Positions 36,873 to 46,420 of a DNA stretch of 64,000 nucleotides are shown here, in pieces (the first letter of the stretch is position 1; each line of letters starts with the position of its first letter). The notes under the pieces were generated by a model. That model was given only the letters and a program-made list of their open reading frames with translations, had not been told where the DNA came from and searched no databases. The position numbers and the translations under genes are program-made. This DNA is from Agrobacterium larrymoorei (GTDB lineage Bacteria > Pseudomonadota > Alphaproteobacteria > Rhizobiales > Rhizobiaceae): positions 932,501 to 996,500 of the forward strand of contig NZ_JAUTBL010000002.1 of NCBI RefSeq assembly GCF_030819275.1, read 5' to 3'.

Positions 36873-37652
36873 ATGACCGCAGACGTTCCTTGCGCCCTTG
36901 CTGTGGAGGACATCCATAAGAGCTTCGGCGATCACGAGGTTCTGAAGGGCATTTCGCTGACGGCGAAGAAGGGCGATGTCATCTCCATTATCGGTTCTTC
37001 CGGCTCGGGAAAGAGCACCTTTCTGAGATGCATCAACTTCCTGGAAATACCGGACAGCGGCCGGGTAAGCGTCAATGGTGAAGAGGTGGCGGTCAAGCGC
37101 GGGCGCGACGGCAAGTCCGTCCCGCAAAGCTGGCGTCAGGTAGAGCGCCTGCGCACCGGGCTTGGCATGGTGTTCCAAAGCTTCAATCTCTGGGCTCATC
37201 GCACGGTTCTGGAAAATGTCATCGAAGCGCCCGTGCATGTCATGGGCGTCAGGCGCGCGGAAGCAGTCGAAAAGGCAGAGGCCCTGCTGCACAAAGTCGG
37301 CCTCTATGAGAAGAAGGATGCCTATCCGGCGTTCCTCTCCGGCGGGCAGCAGCAGCGTGCCGCCATTGCTCGTGCGCTCTGCGTCGAGCCTGCCGTGATG
37401 TTGTTCGACGAGCCGACTTCGGCGCTCGATCCGGAACTGGTCGGCGAGGTCCTGAAGGTGATCCGTGATCTGGCGGAAGAGGGGCGCACCATGCTGCTCG
37501 TGACCCACGAAATGCGCTTTGCCCGCGATGTGTCGAGCCACGTCATGTTCCTGCATCAAGGCCGTGTGGAGGAGGAGGGCTCTCCGCAGCAGGTCTTCAA
37601 CAATCCCAGCAGCGCACGGACCCGGGAATTTACCGGCGCGCTCGCCAACTGA
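36873..37652 (+). CDS. Amino-acid ABC transporter ATP-binding protein
   Basis: A 259-residue HisP/OccP-type ATPase with Walker A GSSGSGKST, the Q-loop in MVFQSFNLWAH, signature LSGGQQQR, Walker B VMLFDEPTSALDPE and the VTHE switch. The NLWAH variant is the one common in opine and basic amino-acid systems. It opens a five-gene operon with binding protein, two permeases and a homocysteine S-methyltransferase. Confidence 0.93.
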   Translation: MTADVPCALAVEDIHKSFGDHEVLKGISLTAKKGDVISIIGSSGSGKSTFLRCINFLEIPDSGRVSVNGEEVAVKRGRDGKSVPQSWRQVERLRTGLGMVFQSFNLWAHRTVLENVIEAPVHVMGVRRAEAVEKAEALLHKVGLYEKKDAYPAFLSGGQQQRAAIARALCVEPAVMLFDEPTSALDPELVGEVLKVIRDLAEEGRTMLLVTHEMRFARDVSSHVMFLHQGRVEEEGSPQQVFNNPSSARTREFTGALAN

Positions 37653-37673
37653 ACAGTCTCATAGGAGTTTGAT

Positions 37674-38447
37674 ATGAAGTTTGTTGCATCTCTGCTGGCC
37701 GGTACGGCCTTCGCATTGTCGGCTTTCACTGCCAGCGCTGAAGTTCGCTTCGGTGTGATGAATGAGAGCTACCCACCCTTTTTCGCCCAGGATGCCAGCG
37801 GCAAGTGGCAGGGCTGGGAAATCGATCTCATGGATGCCGTCTGCTCGGAAATGAAGGAGAAATGCTCCGTCGTCGCTCTGTCCTGGGATGGTTTGATTCC
37901 GGCGCTTGAAAGCAAGAAGTTCGACGTCATCTGGTCGTCCATGTCCAACACGGCGGAACGTCAGAAGGTCATCGATTTCACCAACAAGTACTACAATACG
38001 CCAAGCAAGCTGATCGGCGCGAAAGACGGCAAGCCCGGCGCCACGGCAGATGACGTGAAGGGCAAGACGATCGGTATTCAGGTTTCCACCATCCAGTCCG
38101 CTTACTATGCCAAGTACTTCAAGGATGTCGCCGACGAGAAGACCTATCAGACACTGGACGAAGCCTTTCAGGATCTGGCCGCTGGCCGCATCGACTACGT
38201 CTTCGGCGACTCGCTGGTGCTTGACGACTTCCTGAAGACGGAAACCGGTAAAGATTGCTGCGCCGACGCTGGCAATGTTGCCGATGATCCCGAAATCCTC
38301 GGTCTCGGCGTCTCGGGAGGTGTGCGCAAGGACGATCAGGAACTGAAGCAGAAGCTGAATGCTGCGCTCGCTGCCGTCCGCGCCAGCGGCAAATATGACG
38401 AGATCACCAAGAAATACTTCAGCTTCGATATCTACGGCGCGAAGTAA
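37674..38447 (+). CDS. Amino-acid ABC transporter periplasmic binding protein
   Basis: A 257-residue family-3 solute-binding protein. The signal peptide ends at TASAE. Ligand-site features are NESYPPFFAQDASGKWQGWEIDLMDAV, SWDGLIPALESKKFDVIWSSMSNTAERQKVIDFT and GIQVSTIQSAYYAKYF, resembling lysine/arginine/ornithine and opine-type proteins. It lies 21 bases after the ATPase gene. With the downstream homocysteine methyltransferase, S-methylmethionine or a related methionine derivative is a reasonable ligand guess. Confidence 0.92.
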   Translation: MKFVASLLAGTAFALSAFTASAEVRFGVMNESYPPFFAQDASGKWQGWEIDLMDAVCSEMKEKCSVVALSWDGLIPALESKKFDVIWSSMSNTAERQKVIDFTNKYYNTPSKLIGAKDGKPGATADDVKGKTIGIQVSTIQSAYYAKYFKDVADEKTYQTLDEAFQDLAAGRIDYVFGDSLVLDDFLKTETGKDCCADAGNVADDPEILGLGVSGGVRKDDQELKQKLNAALAAVRASGKYDEITKKYFSFDIYGAK

Positions 38448-38465
38448 GTCTGGCTCTCCTCGCAG

Positions 38466-39188
38466 ATGGCAGCTCCAGACAGCATCATCCAGCTCTTGTC
38501 TCCCTATCCTCCGGGATGGGGCGGCACGTTGCTGTCCGGGGCGGCCGCGACACTTGCCATTTCTGCCGGCGCCTATCTGATCGGTATCGTGATCGGCATG
38601 GCGGGGGCACTCGGCAAGCTTTCTGACAATCGGGCGCTCGGCGTCATCCTCAATCTTTACACGACGTTGATCCGTTCCGTGCCGGAACTCATCCTCATCG
38701 TCGGCCTCTATTACGCCGGGACGGACGGCCTGAACCGACTGTTGCAGATGGCGGGCCTGCCGCCGCTGGAAGTCAATGGCTTCGTCGCCGCAGTCGCGGT
38801 ACTCGGCTTCGTGCAGGGCGCCTACATGACGGAAGTGCTGCGTGGCGCGATCCTGTCGATCCCGAATGGGCAGATCGAAGCCGCGAAAGCCTTCGGCATG
38901 TCGCCGTTCTTGCGCTTTCGCCGTGTTGTCCTTCCCGCTCTCCTGCCCAACGCTTTGCCCGGCCTATCCAACCTCTGGCTATCCGTGACGAAGGACAGCG
39001 CCTTGGTGGCTGTCGTCGGCTATCAGGAACTGGCGCTTGCCACCCGTCTCGCCGGGGCCAGCACCAAGCATTACTTCCTGTTCTTCATGGCCGCCGCGCT
39101 GATCTATCTGGCGATCACGCTTGTCTCCAACTTTCTCTTCCGGCTGATCGAACGGCACGTGCGCCGTGGTCAGCCGTCGCTTGCGTGA
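38466..39188 (+). CDS. Amino-acid ABC transporter permease (HisQ-type)
   Basis: A 240-residue permease with five to six membrane helices and the EAA loop EAAKAFGMSPFLRFRRVVLPALLPNALPG at about 138-166. RSVPELILIVGLYYAG is the conserved N-terminal region of the HisQ subunit. It begins 18 bases after the binding-protein stop and runs directly into the second permease. Confidence 0.9.
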   Translation: MAAPDSIIQLLSPYPPGWGGTLLSGAAATLAISAGAYLIGIVIGMAGALGKLSDNRALGVILNLYTTLIRSVPELILIVGLYYAGTDGLNRLLQMAGLPPLEVNGFVAAVAVLGFVQGAYMTEVLRGAILSIPNGQIEAAKAFGMSPFLRFRRVVLPALLPNALPGLSNLWLSVTKDSALVAVVGYQELALATRLAGASTKHYFLFFMAAALIYLAITLVSNFLFRLIERHVRRGQPSLA

Positions 39189-39197
39189 GGTGGAGCC

Positions 39198-39887
39198 ATG
39201 ACTTTTTCCTGGATCGAAAAATACTGGCCGCTTCTCCTCAGTGGAGCATGGCAGACCATCGCCCTGCTGGTCATTTCCGTCAGCCTCGGCTTCATTCTGG
39301 CCATTGGTCTTGCCTTTGCCCAAGTCAGCGGTGGAAGGATCACAAGGCTTCTGGCGAGAGGCTACTGCACCTTCTTTCGTGGGACGCCCCTGCTGATCCA
39401 GCTCTGGCTTCTCTATTACGGCGTCGGCTCCTTCTTGCCGATGATCCCCGGCCTGCGGCAGAGCTTTCTCTGGCCGATCCTCAGAGAAGGCTTCTTCTTT
39501 GCCGCCGTCAGCTTCACGCTGAACTACGCCGCTTACGAGGCGGAAGTTCTGCGCGGCGCGCTGCTCGGAGTGCCCAAAGGCGAGCTTGAGGCGGCGCGGG
39601 CTTTTGGCATGAGCCCGTTCAAACTTGCCCGCCGTATCTGGCTGCCGCGCGCCATTCGCAATGCGCTCCCGACGATTGCCGGCGAAGTGGTGATGCAGCT
39701 GAAAGCCACGCCGCTGGCCTTCACGGTTACGGTGATGGACCTCTATGCAGTGGCCTATAAGGTCCGTCAGGACACGCTTCTGGTCTATGAGCCGCTTCTG
39801 GTCGTGACCGTTTTCTATCTTATTCTCACAGCCATCATTGCCCGCTGCTTCGGCATCATCGAAGCGCAGGTGCCAGTACGACGCTGA
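39198..39887 (+). CDS. Amino-acid ABC transporter permease (HisM-type)
   Basis: A 229-residue second permease with FFRGTPLLIQLWLLYYG and the EAA loop EAARAFGMSPFKLARRIWLPRAIRNALP. It begins 9 bases after the first permease gene, so the two form a heterodimer by analogy with HisQM. Its gene is followed by the methyltransferase gene after 44 bases. Confidence 0.9.
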   Translation: MTFSWIEKYWPLLLSGAWQTIALLVISVSLGFILAIGLAFAQVSGGRITRLLARGYCTFFRGTPLLIQLWLLYYGVGSFLPMIPGLRQSFLWPILREGFFFAAVSFTLNYAAYEAEVLRGALLGVPKGELEAARAFGMSPFKLARRIWLPRAIRNALPTIAGEVVMQLKATPLAFTVTVMDLYAVAYKVRQDTLLVYEPLLVVTVFYLILTAIIARCFGIIEAQVPVRR

Positions 39888-39931
39888 GCGGGCAACGCCT
39901 GTTCGGTGTGGTGAATAAAAGGAGTTTCTTC

Positions 39932-40840
39932 ATGGGCGATATTCGCATTCTCGACGGCGGCATGAGCCGCGAATTGCAACGGCTGGGTGCCGAACTGAAA
40001 CAACCGGAATGGTCCGCACTTGCCCTGATCGACGCGCCGGACATCGTCCGTCAGGTCCATGCCGAATTCATCGAGGCCGGTGCCGATGTCGTCACCACCA
40101 ACTCCTACGCCCTTGTGCCCTTCCACATCGGCGAAGAGCGTTTTCGCAAAGAGGGCGCGTCGCTGATCACACTTTCCGGACGTCTGGCGCGTGAAGCAGC
40201 AGATGCGTCTGGCCGCAAGGTCACGGTGGCCGGATCGCTGCCGCCGATTTTTGGCTCTTACGAGCCACAGAATTTCGATGGGTCGCGCGTCCAGGATTAT
40301 CTTGGTGTGCTCGTCGAAAATCTCGAACCCTTCGTTGACGTCTGGCTTGGTGAAACACTGAGCCTGATCGCCGAGGGCGAGGCTGTCCGTCAGGCGATCG
40401 CAGAGACCGGTAAGCCCTTCTGGATTTCCTTCACGCTAGATGACGACCCGGCACAAGTGAACGGCGCGGAGCCGAAGCTGTGCTCTGGCGAAACCGTGCG
40501 TGCCGCTGCCGAATGGGCAGCCGGTTCGGGTGCTGCGGCCTTGCTGTTCAACTGCAGCAAGCCAGAGGTGATGAAAGCCGCCGTCGAGACGGCTGCCAAC
40601 ACATTCCAGGAAAAGGGTGTGGCGCTGGAGATCGGCGTCTATGCAAATGCCTTCGAAGGCGAGCAGGGTGACTCAGCGGCCAATGAGGGTCTGCATGGCA
40701 CGCGCGACGATCTGACCGACGATGTCTACTCGCGCTTTGCCTGCACATGGGCGGATGCTGGCGCGACACTGATCGGCGGATGCTGCGGCATAGGCGCGGC
40801 CCATATTCACACCGTCGCTGGGGCTCTCCGCGCACGATAA
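39932..40840 (+). CDS. Homocysteine S-methyltransferase family protein
   Basis: A 302-residue zinc methyltransferase (MmuM/BhmT family) that by family moves a methyl group from S-methylmethionine or a betaine to homocysteine to make methionine. Zinc ligands are read from FNCSKP and the C-terminal GGCCGIG. LDGGMSRELQRLG and ADVVTTNSY are the N-terminal family landmarks. GGAG precedes the ATG; a GTG eight codons upstream is less likely. It is the last gene of the ABC importer operon, which ties uptake to methionine formation. Confidence 0.88.
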   Translation: MGDIRILDGGMSRELQRLGAELKQPEWSALALIDAPDIVRQVHAEFIEAGADVVTTNSYALVPFHIGEERFRKEGASLITLSGRLAREAADASGRKVTVAGSLPPIFGSYEPQNFDGSRVQDYLGVLVENLEPFVDVWLGETLSLIAEGEAVRQAIAETGKPFWISFTLDDDPAQVNGAEPKLCSGETVRAAAEWAAGSGAAALLFNCSKPEVMKAAVETAANTFQEKGVALEIGVYANAFEGEQGDSAANEGLHGTRDDLTDDVYSRFACTWADAGATLIGGCCGIGAAHIHTVAGALRAR

Positions 40841-40853
40841 ACTGCGGTGGTGT

Positions 40854-41318
40854 CTACCGTGTCTCGATCGAAAACACGTCGAGACCGGTGACATCCTCTT
40901 CAAGCAGGGTAAAGCCCTGTTTCAGATAGTACGGCCGCTTGTCGGCTGTGGCGCAGAGATAGCAGGTGCCATGGCCAAGTGTCGCAATGTGTTGGCGGGC
41001 CTCTTTGATTAAGGCAGCAGCGACGCCCTGATTGCGATAATCGGGGTCGACCCAGAGCGCTGCAATCCATGGGCTATAGTGCGGCCGTGCCTCGAGATCG
41101 TTGTCGATGACGAGCACGGAGCCGATGTAGGTCTCGCCTTCATGCGCCACGAGCGCAAAAGGGATGATATCCTGTCCCAACATCGGATCAAGGTGTGCCC
41201 GATAATCTTCGAGCGGCACGCCGCTTTCCGTCCACCAGGCGTTCCAGCCGCGATGGGCGATCGTATCGGCAAAGCATTGCCGGTGCCGAAGGTTGGATAT
41301 CTGCATGTGACGTCTCAT
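40854..41318 (-). CDS. GNAT-family N-acetyltransferase
   Basis: A 154-residue acetyltransferase with AALWVDPDYRNQGVAAALIKEA as the acetyl-CoA motif (about residues 86-107) and DKRPYYLKQGFTLLEEDV near the end. The first Met was used; a second four codons later is possible. It is convergent with the methyltransferase gene. The acceptor is unknown. Confidence 0.83.
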   Translation of the reverse strand: MRRHMQISNLRHRQCFADTIAHRGWNAWWTESGVPLEDYRAHLDPMLGQDIIPFALVAHEGETYIGSVLVIDNDLEARPHYSPWIAALWVDPDYRNQGVAAALIKEARQHIATLGHGTCYLCATADKRPYYLKQGFTLLEEDVTGLDVFSIETR

Positions 41319-41379
41319 CTTCCTGAATCAGAAACCGAGAGCCAGTCTACAAGCACTTGAAAAGCCAGTACAATGATTT

Positions 41380-41407
41380 AGCCCGGCCGACATAAGACGG
41401 CCGGGCT
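41380..41407 (-). terminator. Strong hairpin after mgtE, probable terminator
   Basis: AGCCCGGCCG and CGGCCGGGCT form a perfect 10-bp stem over eight bases, 11 bases past the mgtE stop. The T tract is weak (AAATCATT on the minus strand), so it may also slow or protect the transcript. Confidence 0.65.
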
Positions 41408-41417
41408 GATAGCGCGC

Positions 41418-42791
41418 TTACAGCAATGTTCCCCCAAGGATGACGAGCGCGACGGAGAAGTAAATCACCAGACCGCTGACATCCACCAGCGTCGCGACAA
41501 ACGGAGCCGAAGCGCTAGCCGGGTCCAAACGCAGCCGCTGCAGCAGGAAAGGCAGCATCGAGCCACAGATAGAGCCGAAAGTGACGATGCCGACCAGCGC
41601 TGCAAAGACGGTGAAGCCGACCAGCAGCCAGTGTTCGCCGTAGTCATAGAAGCCTGCCTGCTGCCAGACGGTCAGCCGCAGGAAGCCGATGGCACCAAGG
41701 ATCGCGCCAAGGGCCAGGCCGCTTGGCAGTTCACGCAGCAGCACCCGCCACCAGTCGGAGAGCTTCAACTCGCCGAGCGCCAGAGCACGAATGATCAGGG
41801 ACGTGGCCTGTGAGCCCGAATTGCCGCCCGATGACATGATCAGTGGAATGAAAAGCGTCAGGACGACGGCCTTTTCCAATTCTCCTTCGAAGTGCTGCAT
41901 GGCGCTCGCCGTCAGCATTTCGCCGAGAAAGAGGGCGGAAAGCCAGCCGGCGCGTTTGCGGATCATGTCCAAGAAGCCCATGGACATGTAGGGCTTGCCG
42001 AGCGCTTCCATGCCGCCGAACTTGTGTGCATCTTCGGTGGTATCGGCAATCATCGTGTCGATCACGTCATCGACGGTGACGATGCCCAGAATGCGGGCAT
42101 GCTCATCCACGACTGGAATGGCCAGCAGATCGTGCTTGCGGATGAGACGAGCGACGTCTTCCTGCGACATTTGAGGATCGGCGTAAACGACGCTTTCTTG
42201 CGATGCGGCGGACAGGATCGATGCTTGCGGATCCGCGGTCACGAGGCGGCGCAACGTAACGACCTTGCTCAAGGTGCCATCCTCGGCCAGCACATAGATG
42301 GCATAGACCGTTTCACGCGAACGCTCGACGACGCGAATGTGCGAAAGGGTCTGTTCCACCGTCCAGCTGTCCGGCACGCTGACGAACTCTGTCGTCATGA
42401 TGGAGCCAGCGGTGCGCGGCGGATAGGTCATCAGATGCTGGATGGCAGCGGCCGTTGCCCGGTCCAGGCGCGAAAAGAGCTTGTTGCGATGGGCCTCATC
42501 CATTTCGGCCATGACGTCCGCCACGCGGTCGTCTGACATGAGATTGACGAAGCGAGTGGCCTGTTCCAGAGGAATGGCGGCAATGATATCGGCAGCGTGG
42601 TGCAACTCCGGACGGTCCAGAATGGCAACGGCCTTTGGCTGCGGCATTTTCAGCAGAGCGTCGACGGCCTCGTTGACGTCGAGTGCGTTCAGCTGCTCGA
42701 CACGTTCTGCAATGGTGGAAAGACCTGCATCACCGCTGCGGAAAAGACGTGCGGCCTTGCTGGCTCTCTGGGAGAGGGTGTGAAAGTTCAT
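41418..42791 (-). CDS. mgtE: Magnesium transporter MgtE
   Basis: A 457-residue magnesium channel. The N-terminal superhelical domain (residues about 20-135, HHAADIIAAIPLEQATRFVNLM) is followed by two CBS domains (about 136-265, with ILGIVTVDDVIDTMI) and five C-terminal membrane helices (LFLGEMLTASAM, FIPLIMSSGGNSGSQATSLI, FSVALVILGGTLL). GNSGSQA is the pore signature. Magnesium binding to the CBS part closes the pore in known relatives. It is divergent from the autotransporter gene. Confidence 0.95.
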   Translation of the reverse strand: MNFHTLSQRASKAARLFRSGDAGLSTIAERVEQLNALDVNEAVDALLKMPQPKAVAILDRPELHHAADIIAAIPLEQATRFVNLMSDDRVADVMAEMDEAHRNKLFSRLDRATAAAIQHLMTYPPRTAGSIMTTEFVSVPDSWTVEQTLSHIRVVERSRETVYAIYVLAEDGTLSKVVTLRRLVTADPQASILSAASQESVVYADPQMSQEDVARLIRKHDLLAIPVVDEHARILGIVTVDDVIDTMIADTTEDAHKFGGMEALGKPYMSMGFLDMIRKRAGWLSALFLGEMLTASAMQHFEGELEKAVVLTLFIPLIMSSGGNSGSQATSLIIRALALGELKLSDWWRVLLRELPSGLALGAILGAIGFLRLTVWQQAGFYDYGEHWLLVGFTVFAALVGIVTFGSICGSMLPFLLQRLRLDPASASAPFVATLVDVSGLVIYFSVALVILGGTLL

Positions 42792-43313
42792 GATTGCTCA
42801 CCTTCGAGTCGATCCGCCGATCGCGGCGGTCCGTGGTGAGCCGACAGGAGTCAGATCAGAGCACGTCTCGCCGGTCTCGGCAAAGGCAATCGACTACTAC
42901 TGTCGCTAGACATCAAACGATGCTCCGTGGATATCCGTGCCAAAAGGTCGTTGAACCCCTGCACGTGGCGTGTGTGGTGCGCCTGAACTGCGTCATAGTC
43001 AAGCGGTCCGAAGATGAAATTTTGGCAAGGTTGATTGACGCGCAAAGCAGAACAGATTTTCTCCTGACATCAGGAGCCTACGCTTCCAACGAAAGACGCC
43101 GATGGCTGCCATTTTTCGATCGGAAATCACGCCAGATATCGCGACGTCTTGCTTGGCTTATCGTGCCTCAATCAACATAGAAAGCGGCGGCTAATATATG
43201 TTGTTTCGACAGCGAGATACGGCTCCGCTCCCGTCCGGTTTAAGCGTTGGTTAACCATAACGGCGATAGGGTGGTCGACAACGTTGGCATGATGCCCCGT
43301 GACGATTGTCGGT
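42792..43313. other. 522-bp intergenic region between mgtE and the autotransporter gene
   Basis: No gene is supported. Frames on both strands (up to 128 codons) lack family features and good ribosome sites. Both neighbours should have promoters here. No magnesium-responsive leader element was recognised. Confidence 0.45.
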
Positions 43314-46304
43314 ATGTTTATGGTTCGCCGCCCGCTCTTCACAGCACACAGATTTTTAGCTTTGCTTGCCGCAACTGCGCCCATCGCTCTGGTGGCGACG
43401 GTATCGGCTGCGCAATCGGTCTGGACTGGTGCGGGGGATAATGCGTTCGAGAATGACGCAAACTGGACGCCGCGCGCGCCTGCCGCAACCGATAGTGCCA
43501 CCGTCGATACCGGTTCGCCGCAAGTGTCGACCGGCGAGAGGATCGATCGGTTGGACGTTGGCGGGGGCAACGTCACGGTCACCGACACCGGCGACTTGAC
43601 CGTCACCAACGGAACGACGATGACGTCGGGGAGCATCACCATCAATTCCGGCGGCCTTTTGACATCGGATGTCGATCTGACCGGCGGCAGCCTTGCTATC
43701 GATGGTACGCTTGATGGCAGGCTTTCGCTGCAAAATGGCAGCGTGACTGTGAATGGTACACTTCGGGATGCCGTCATTGAAAGCGGAACCTCGCTTTCCA
43801 ACAACGGTACGATGACAGGCGCTTCAGTAGAATCAGGCGGGACCTTCACCAACAATGGCGGCGCGACACTTTCTACCTTGGACAATGCCGGTACTGCATC
43901 GAATGCGGGTCGTATCGGAACGCTGCAAAATACGGACGGCAATTTTACCAACAATGCCGGTGGTGAAGTTCTTGGCAAGACGACAGTGTCGGGCGGCAGC
44001 GTTACCAACAATTTCGTGGTGACGGATGTGGACGTCGCAGCCGCCACGGCTTTCACCAACAACAATGGTGCAACTGCTGGCAATGTCCGCAACTCCGGAA
44101 CGGTCGTCAACGCCGGAACGGTGGCCTCGCTTCAGAACGACGCTGGCAGCTTTACCAACGATGTCGACGGCAGGATCACCGGCAGAACGACGATCTCTGG
44201 CGGAACTGTCACCAATAACTTCGTGGTCACGGATGTCGATGTCGCCGCGGCGGCGGCCTTTGCCAACAATACGGGTGCAACGGCTGACAATGTTCGCAAC
44301 TCCGGCAATTTTACCAATGCCGGAACGATCTCCTCGCTTCGAAACGATGCAGGAACGACCACCAACAACGCCGGCGGCAGGGTCACAGGCAGGACCACGG
44401 TTGCAGGCGGGACGGTCACCAACAATTTTGTGGTGACGGATGTGGACGTCGCTGCCGCAGCCGCCTTCGTTAACAACACCGGGGCCTCTGCCTCCGCCAT
44501 AATTAACCGCGGCGCGACCACCAATAACGGCACAGTCGCCTCAATCGACAATCAGGCCGGGCTTTTCACCAACAATACCGGTGGAGTGGTTACTGGGACG
44601 ACGACGGTAAGCGGCGGTACCGTGGTCAATAATGACACGCTCGGCAATGTGCAGAACCGGGTTGGTGGTAGCTTCATCAACAATCTCGGCGCGACGACGG
44701 ATGCTGTCGTAAACGAAGGAACGGCGACGAATGACGGCACCGTCGCGTCTCTGACCAACACGTCGGGGCGCTTTACCAACACGGGGACGATCACTGGCGA
44801 AGCTGCCATCACAGGTGGTGAAGTCAGAAACGATGGTACGATCACCGGCACCGTCGATATCTTCGACGGAGGCCTCTTGAGCGGTGTCGGCGTATCGGGC
44901 GGTCTTGTGGTGGGTGCAGGCGGCGTGCTGGCCCCAGGACCCGGCATCGCGACGATGACGATTAGCGGAGATGCGACCTTTCGGAGAGGGGCAGTCTATG
45001 ACGTCGATATCGATTCCACCGGACGGTCTGATCGTCTCGATGTCTCCGGCACGGCACGCCTTGAAGGCGGCGTGGTCGATTTGCGCGCAGCAAGCGGTAC
45101 TTACGGTCTTTCAACACGCTACGAAATTCTGACCGCTGGCGTGGTCGACGGCACGTTTGATAGTGTCACCAGCGACTTCGCGTTTTTATCGCCGACGCTC
45201 ATTTATGGAACGACATCCGTCGATCTTCAACTCGACCGCAACGCGGTTCGCTTTGCGGATGTTGCGCGCACGTCCAACGACCGCGCGGCAGCGGGCGCCA
45301 TTGAAGCTGCGGGGTCATCGAACACACTGTTTCAGGCCGTCCTGCCCCTGGATATCCAGACTGCGCAGAGTGCCTTTGCCCAGCTCAACGGTGAGATCCA
45401 CCCTTCGCTCAAATCTGCTCTCATCTCGGACAATACATTGCTTCGCGAGGCGATCCTCGACAAGACCAACCGCGCCACAAGCGAAGGCGAGGTGGCGGAA
45501 GGCAGCATATGGGCGACGGGCCTTGTCTCTAAAGAGACTTTCGCTGGCAATGCCATGGCGGGTGGCCTCGAGATAAGCAGAGCCGGAACGCTGGTTGGTG
45601 GAGACCTGCCGATTGTAGACGACTGGCGCCTTGGCGGTGTTCTTGGCTACAGCACGCTTGACGCCGCCGCCGGGGCAGAGGTCCAGGCCTACCACTTTGG
45701 ACTATACACGCATGCTGAGCTGGAGCCGTTCAGTTTCACCAGCGGCGCCATCTATACTCGAAACGAGATCACCACGCGCAGAAACGTCGCCTTTGGTACA
45801 TTTTCCGATGTGCTGACGGCGGATTATACCCGCGCCACGTCTCAGGTGTTTGCTGATTTGGGCTGGAGGTTCGAGCTGGATAACCTTCGTTTGCAGCCCT
45901 TTGCGGGTCTGGCGTATACGGCCGTTGACGGTGGCGCGATCAGGGAAGATGGGGGAGCGGCAGCCCTCGCCATCGAGGACAGGTCTTTCGATACGACCAT
46001 CTCCACTTTGGGCCTGCGCTTTTCGACCGATCTGGAAATGGGCGAAGTCCCGATACTTCTGTCTGGCATGATCGGTTGGCGCCACAATTTTGGTGAGACG
46101 GCATCTTTCGCGGTGGCGCGGTTCGAGGGTGGCAGTCCCTTCATGCTGGAAGGGATCGCAGCCCCGCAGGATACGATGGTGGTGAAAGCCGGTGTTACCG
46201 TCCATCTGTCGAAATCGGCGCGTTTGATGGTGAGCTACAGCGGCGACTTTGCGGAGGGCTTCAGCTCGAACGCTGCGCTCGCCAACCTTACGGTCAATTT
46301 CTAA
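43314..46304 (+). CDS. Autotransporter (type Va) with repetitive passenger domain
   Basis: A 996-residue outer-membrane autotransporter. A signal peptide ends near ATVSAAQS. The passenger, rich in Thr, Asn and Gly, is built of beta-helix repeats, with three near-identical 69-residue units (VTNNFVVTDVDVAAA) followed by weaker copies. A Gly-rich GGVLAPGPGIATMTISGDATF autochaperone-like region precedes the barrel, and the C-terminal about 280 residues form the translocator, closing in TVNF. The GTG and a later ATG are alternative starts. Adhesin or surface role by family; no protease motif was seen. Confidence 0.9.
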   Translation: MFMVRRPLFTAHRFLALLAATAPIALVATVSAAQSVWTGAGDNAFENDANWTPRAPAATDSATVDTGSPQVSTGERIDRLDVGGGNVTVTDTGDLTVTNGTTMTSGSITINSGGLLTSDVDLTGGSLAIDGTLDGRLSLQNGSVTVNGTLRDAVIESGTSLSNNGTMTGASVESGGTFTNNGGATLSTLDNAGTASNAGRIGTLQNTDGNFTNNAGGEVLGKTTVSGGSVTNNFVVTDVDVAAATAFTNNNGATAGNVRNSGTVVNAGTVASLQNDAGSFTNDVDGRITGRTTISGGTVTNNFVVTDVDVAAAAAFANNTGATADNVRNSGNFTNAGTISSLRNDAGTTTNNAGGRVTGRTTVAGGTVTNNFVVTDVDVAAAAAFVNNTGASASAIINRGATTNNGTVASIDNQAGLFTNNTGGVVTGTTTVSGGTVVNNDTLGNVQNRVGGSFINNLGATTDAVVNEGTATNDGTVASLTNTSGRFTNTGTITGEAAITGGEVRNDGTITGTVDIFDGGLLSGVGVSGGLVVGAGGVLAPGPGIATMTISGDATFRRGAVYDVDIDSTGRSDRLDVSGTARLEGGVVDLRAASGTYGLSTRYEILTAGVVDGTFDSVTSDFAFLSPTLIYGTTSVDLQLDRNAVRFADVARTSNDRAAAGAIEAAGSSNTLFQAVLPLDIQTAQSAFAQLNGEIHPSLKSALISDNTLLREAILDKTNRATSEGEVAEGSIWATGLVSKETFAGNAMAGGLEISRAGTLVGGDLPIVDDWRLGGVLGYSTLDAAAGAEVQAYHFGLYTHAELEPFSFTSGAIYTRNEITTRRNVAFGTFSDVLTADYTRATSQVFADLGWRFELDNLRLQPFAGLAYTAVDGGAIREDGGAAALAIEDRSFDTTISTLGLRFSTDLEMGEVPILLSGMIGWRHNFGETASFAVARFEGGSPFMLEGIAAPQDTMVVKAGVTVHLSKSARLMVSYSGDFAEGFSSNAALANLTVNF
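43980..44600 (+). repeat. Three tandem 207-bp repeats in the autotransporter passenger
   Basis: Three units of 69 codons begin at 43980, 44187 and 44394, each starting TT(V/I)xGGxVTNNFVVTDVDVAAA. Unit three drifts after 24 residues. The high match at both protein and DNA level suggests recent duplication. Confidence 0.85.
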
Positions 46305-46405
46305 AGCATGTCGCGCAAAAGTATGCAGCGGTTTTGCGATCACGACATCCGGCGAAACAAGGGCTCAGAGCGTAGGGAGCTAACCTGAAAGATCGCGGCA
46401 TGCTC
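46303..46405. repeat. Intergenic repeat GCATGTCGCGCAAAA / TTTTGCG type
   Basis: AAAGCATGTCGCGCAAAAGT, GCAGCGGTTTTGCGATCACG and a right end CTGAAAGATCGCGGCATGCTCTA. Parts recur at 11098 and, inverted, at 48877-48960 (CGCGATCTTTCAG, GCATGTCGCGCAAAA). It fills the gap between convergent genes. Confidence 0.7.
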
Positions 46406-46420
46406 TAGGAAACTCGATTC

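Noticed and set aside
42851..43045. Minus-strand 64-codon frame upstream of mgtE as a leader peptide or small gene
   Set aside because: TTG start with poor ribosome-site spacing, no family-like sequence, and it lies in a long non-coding region.
42794..43180. Plus-strand 128-codon frame between mgtE and the autotransporter gene
   Set aside because: Arg/Ser-rich composition typical of chance frames in GC-rich DNA, and no convincing ribosome site.
46303..46405. Autotransporter terminator
   Set aside because: The symmetric sequence matches a dispersed repeat and has no T tract, so it was recorded as a repeat.
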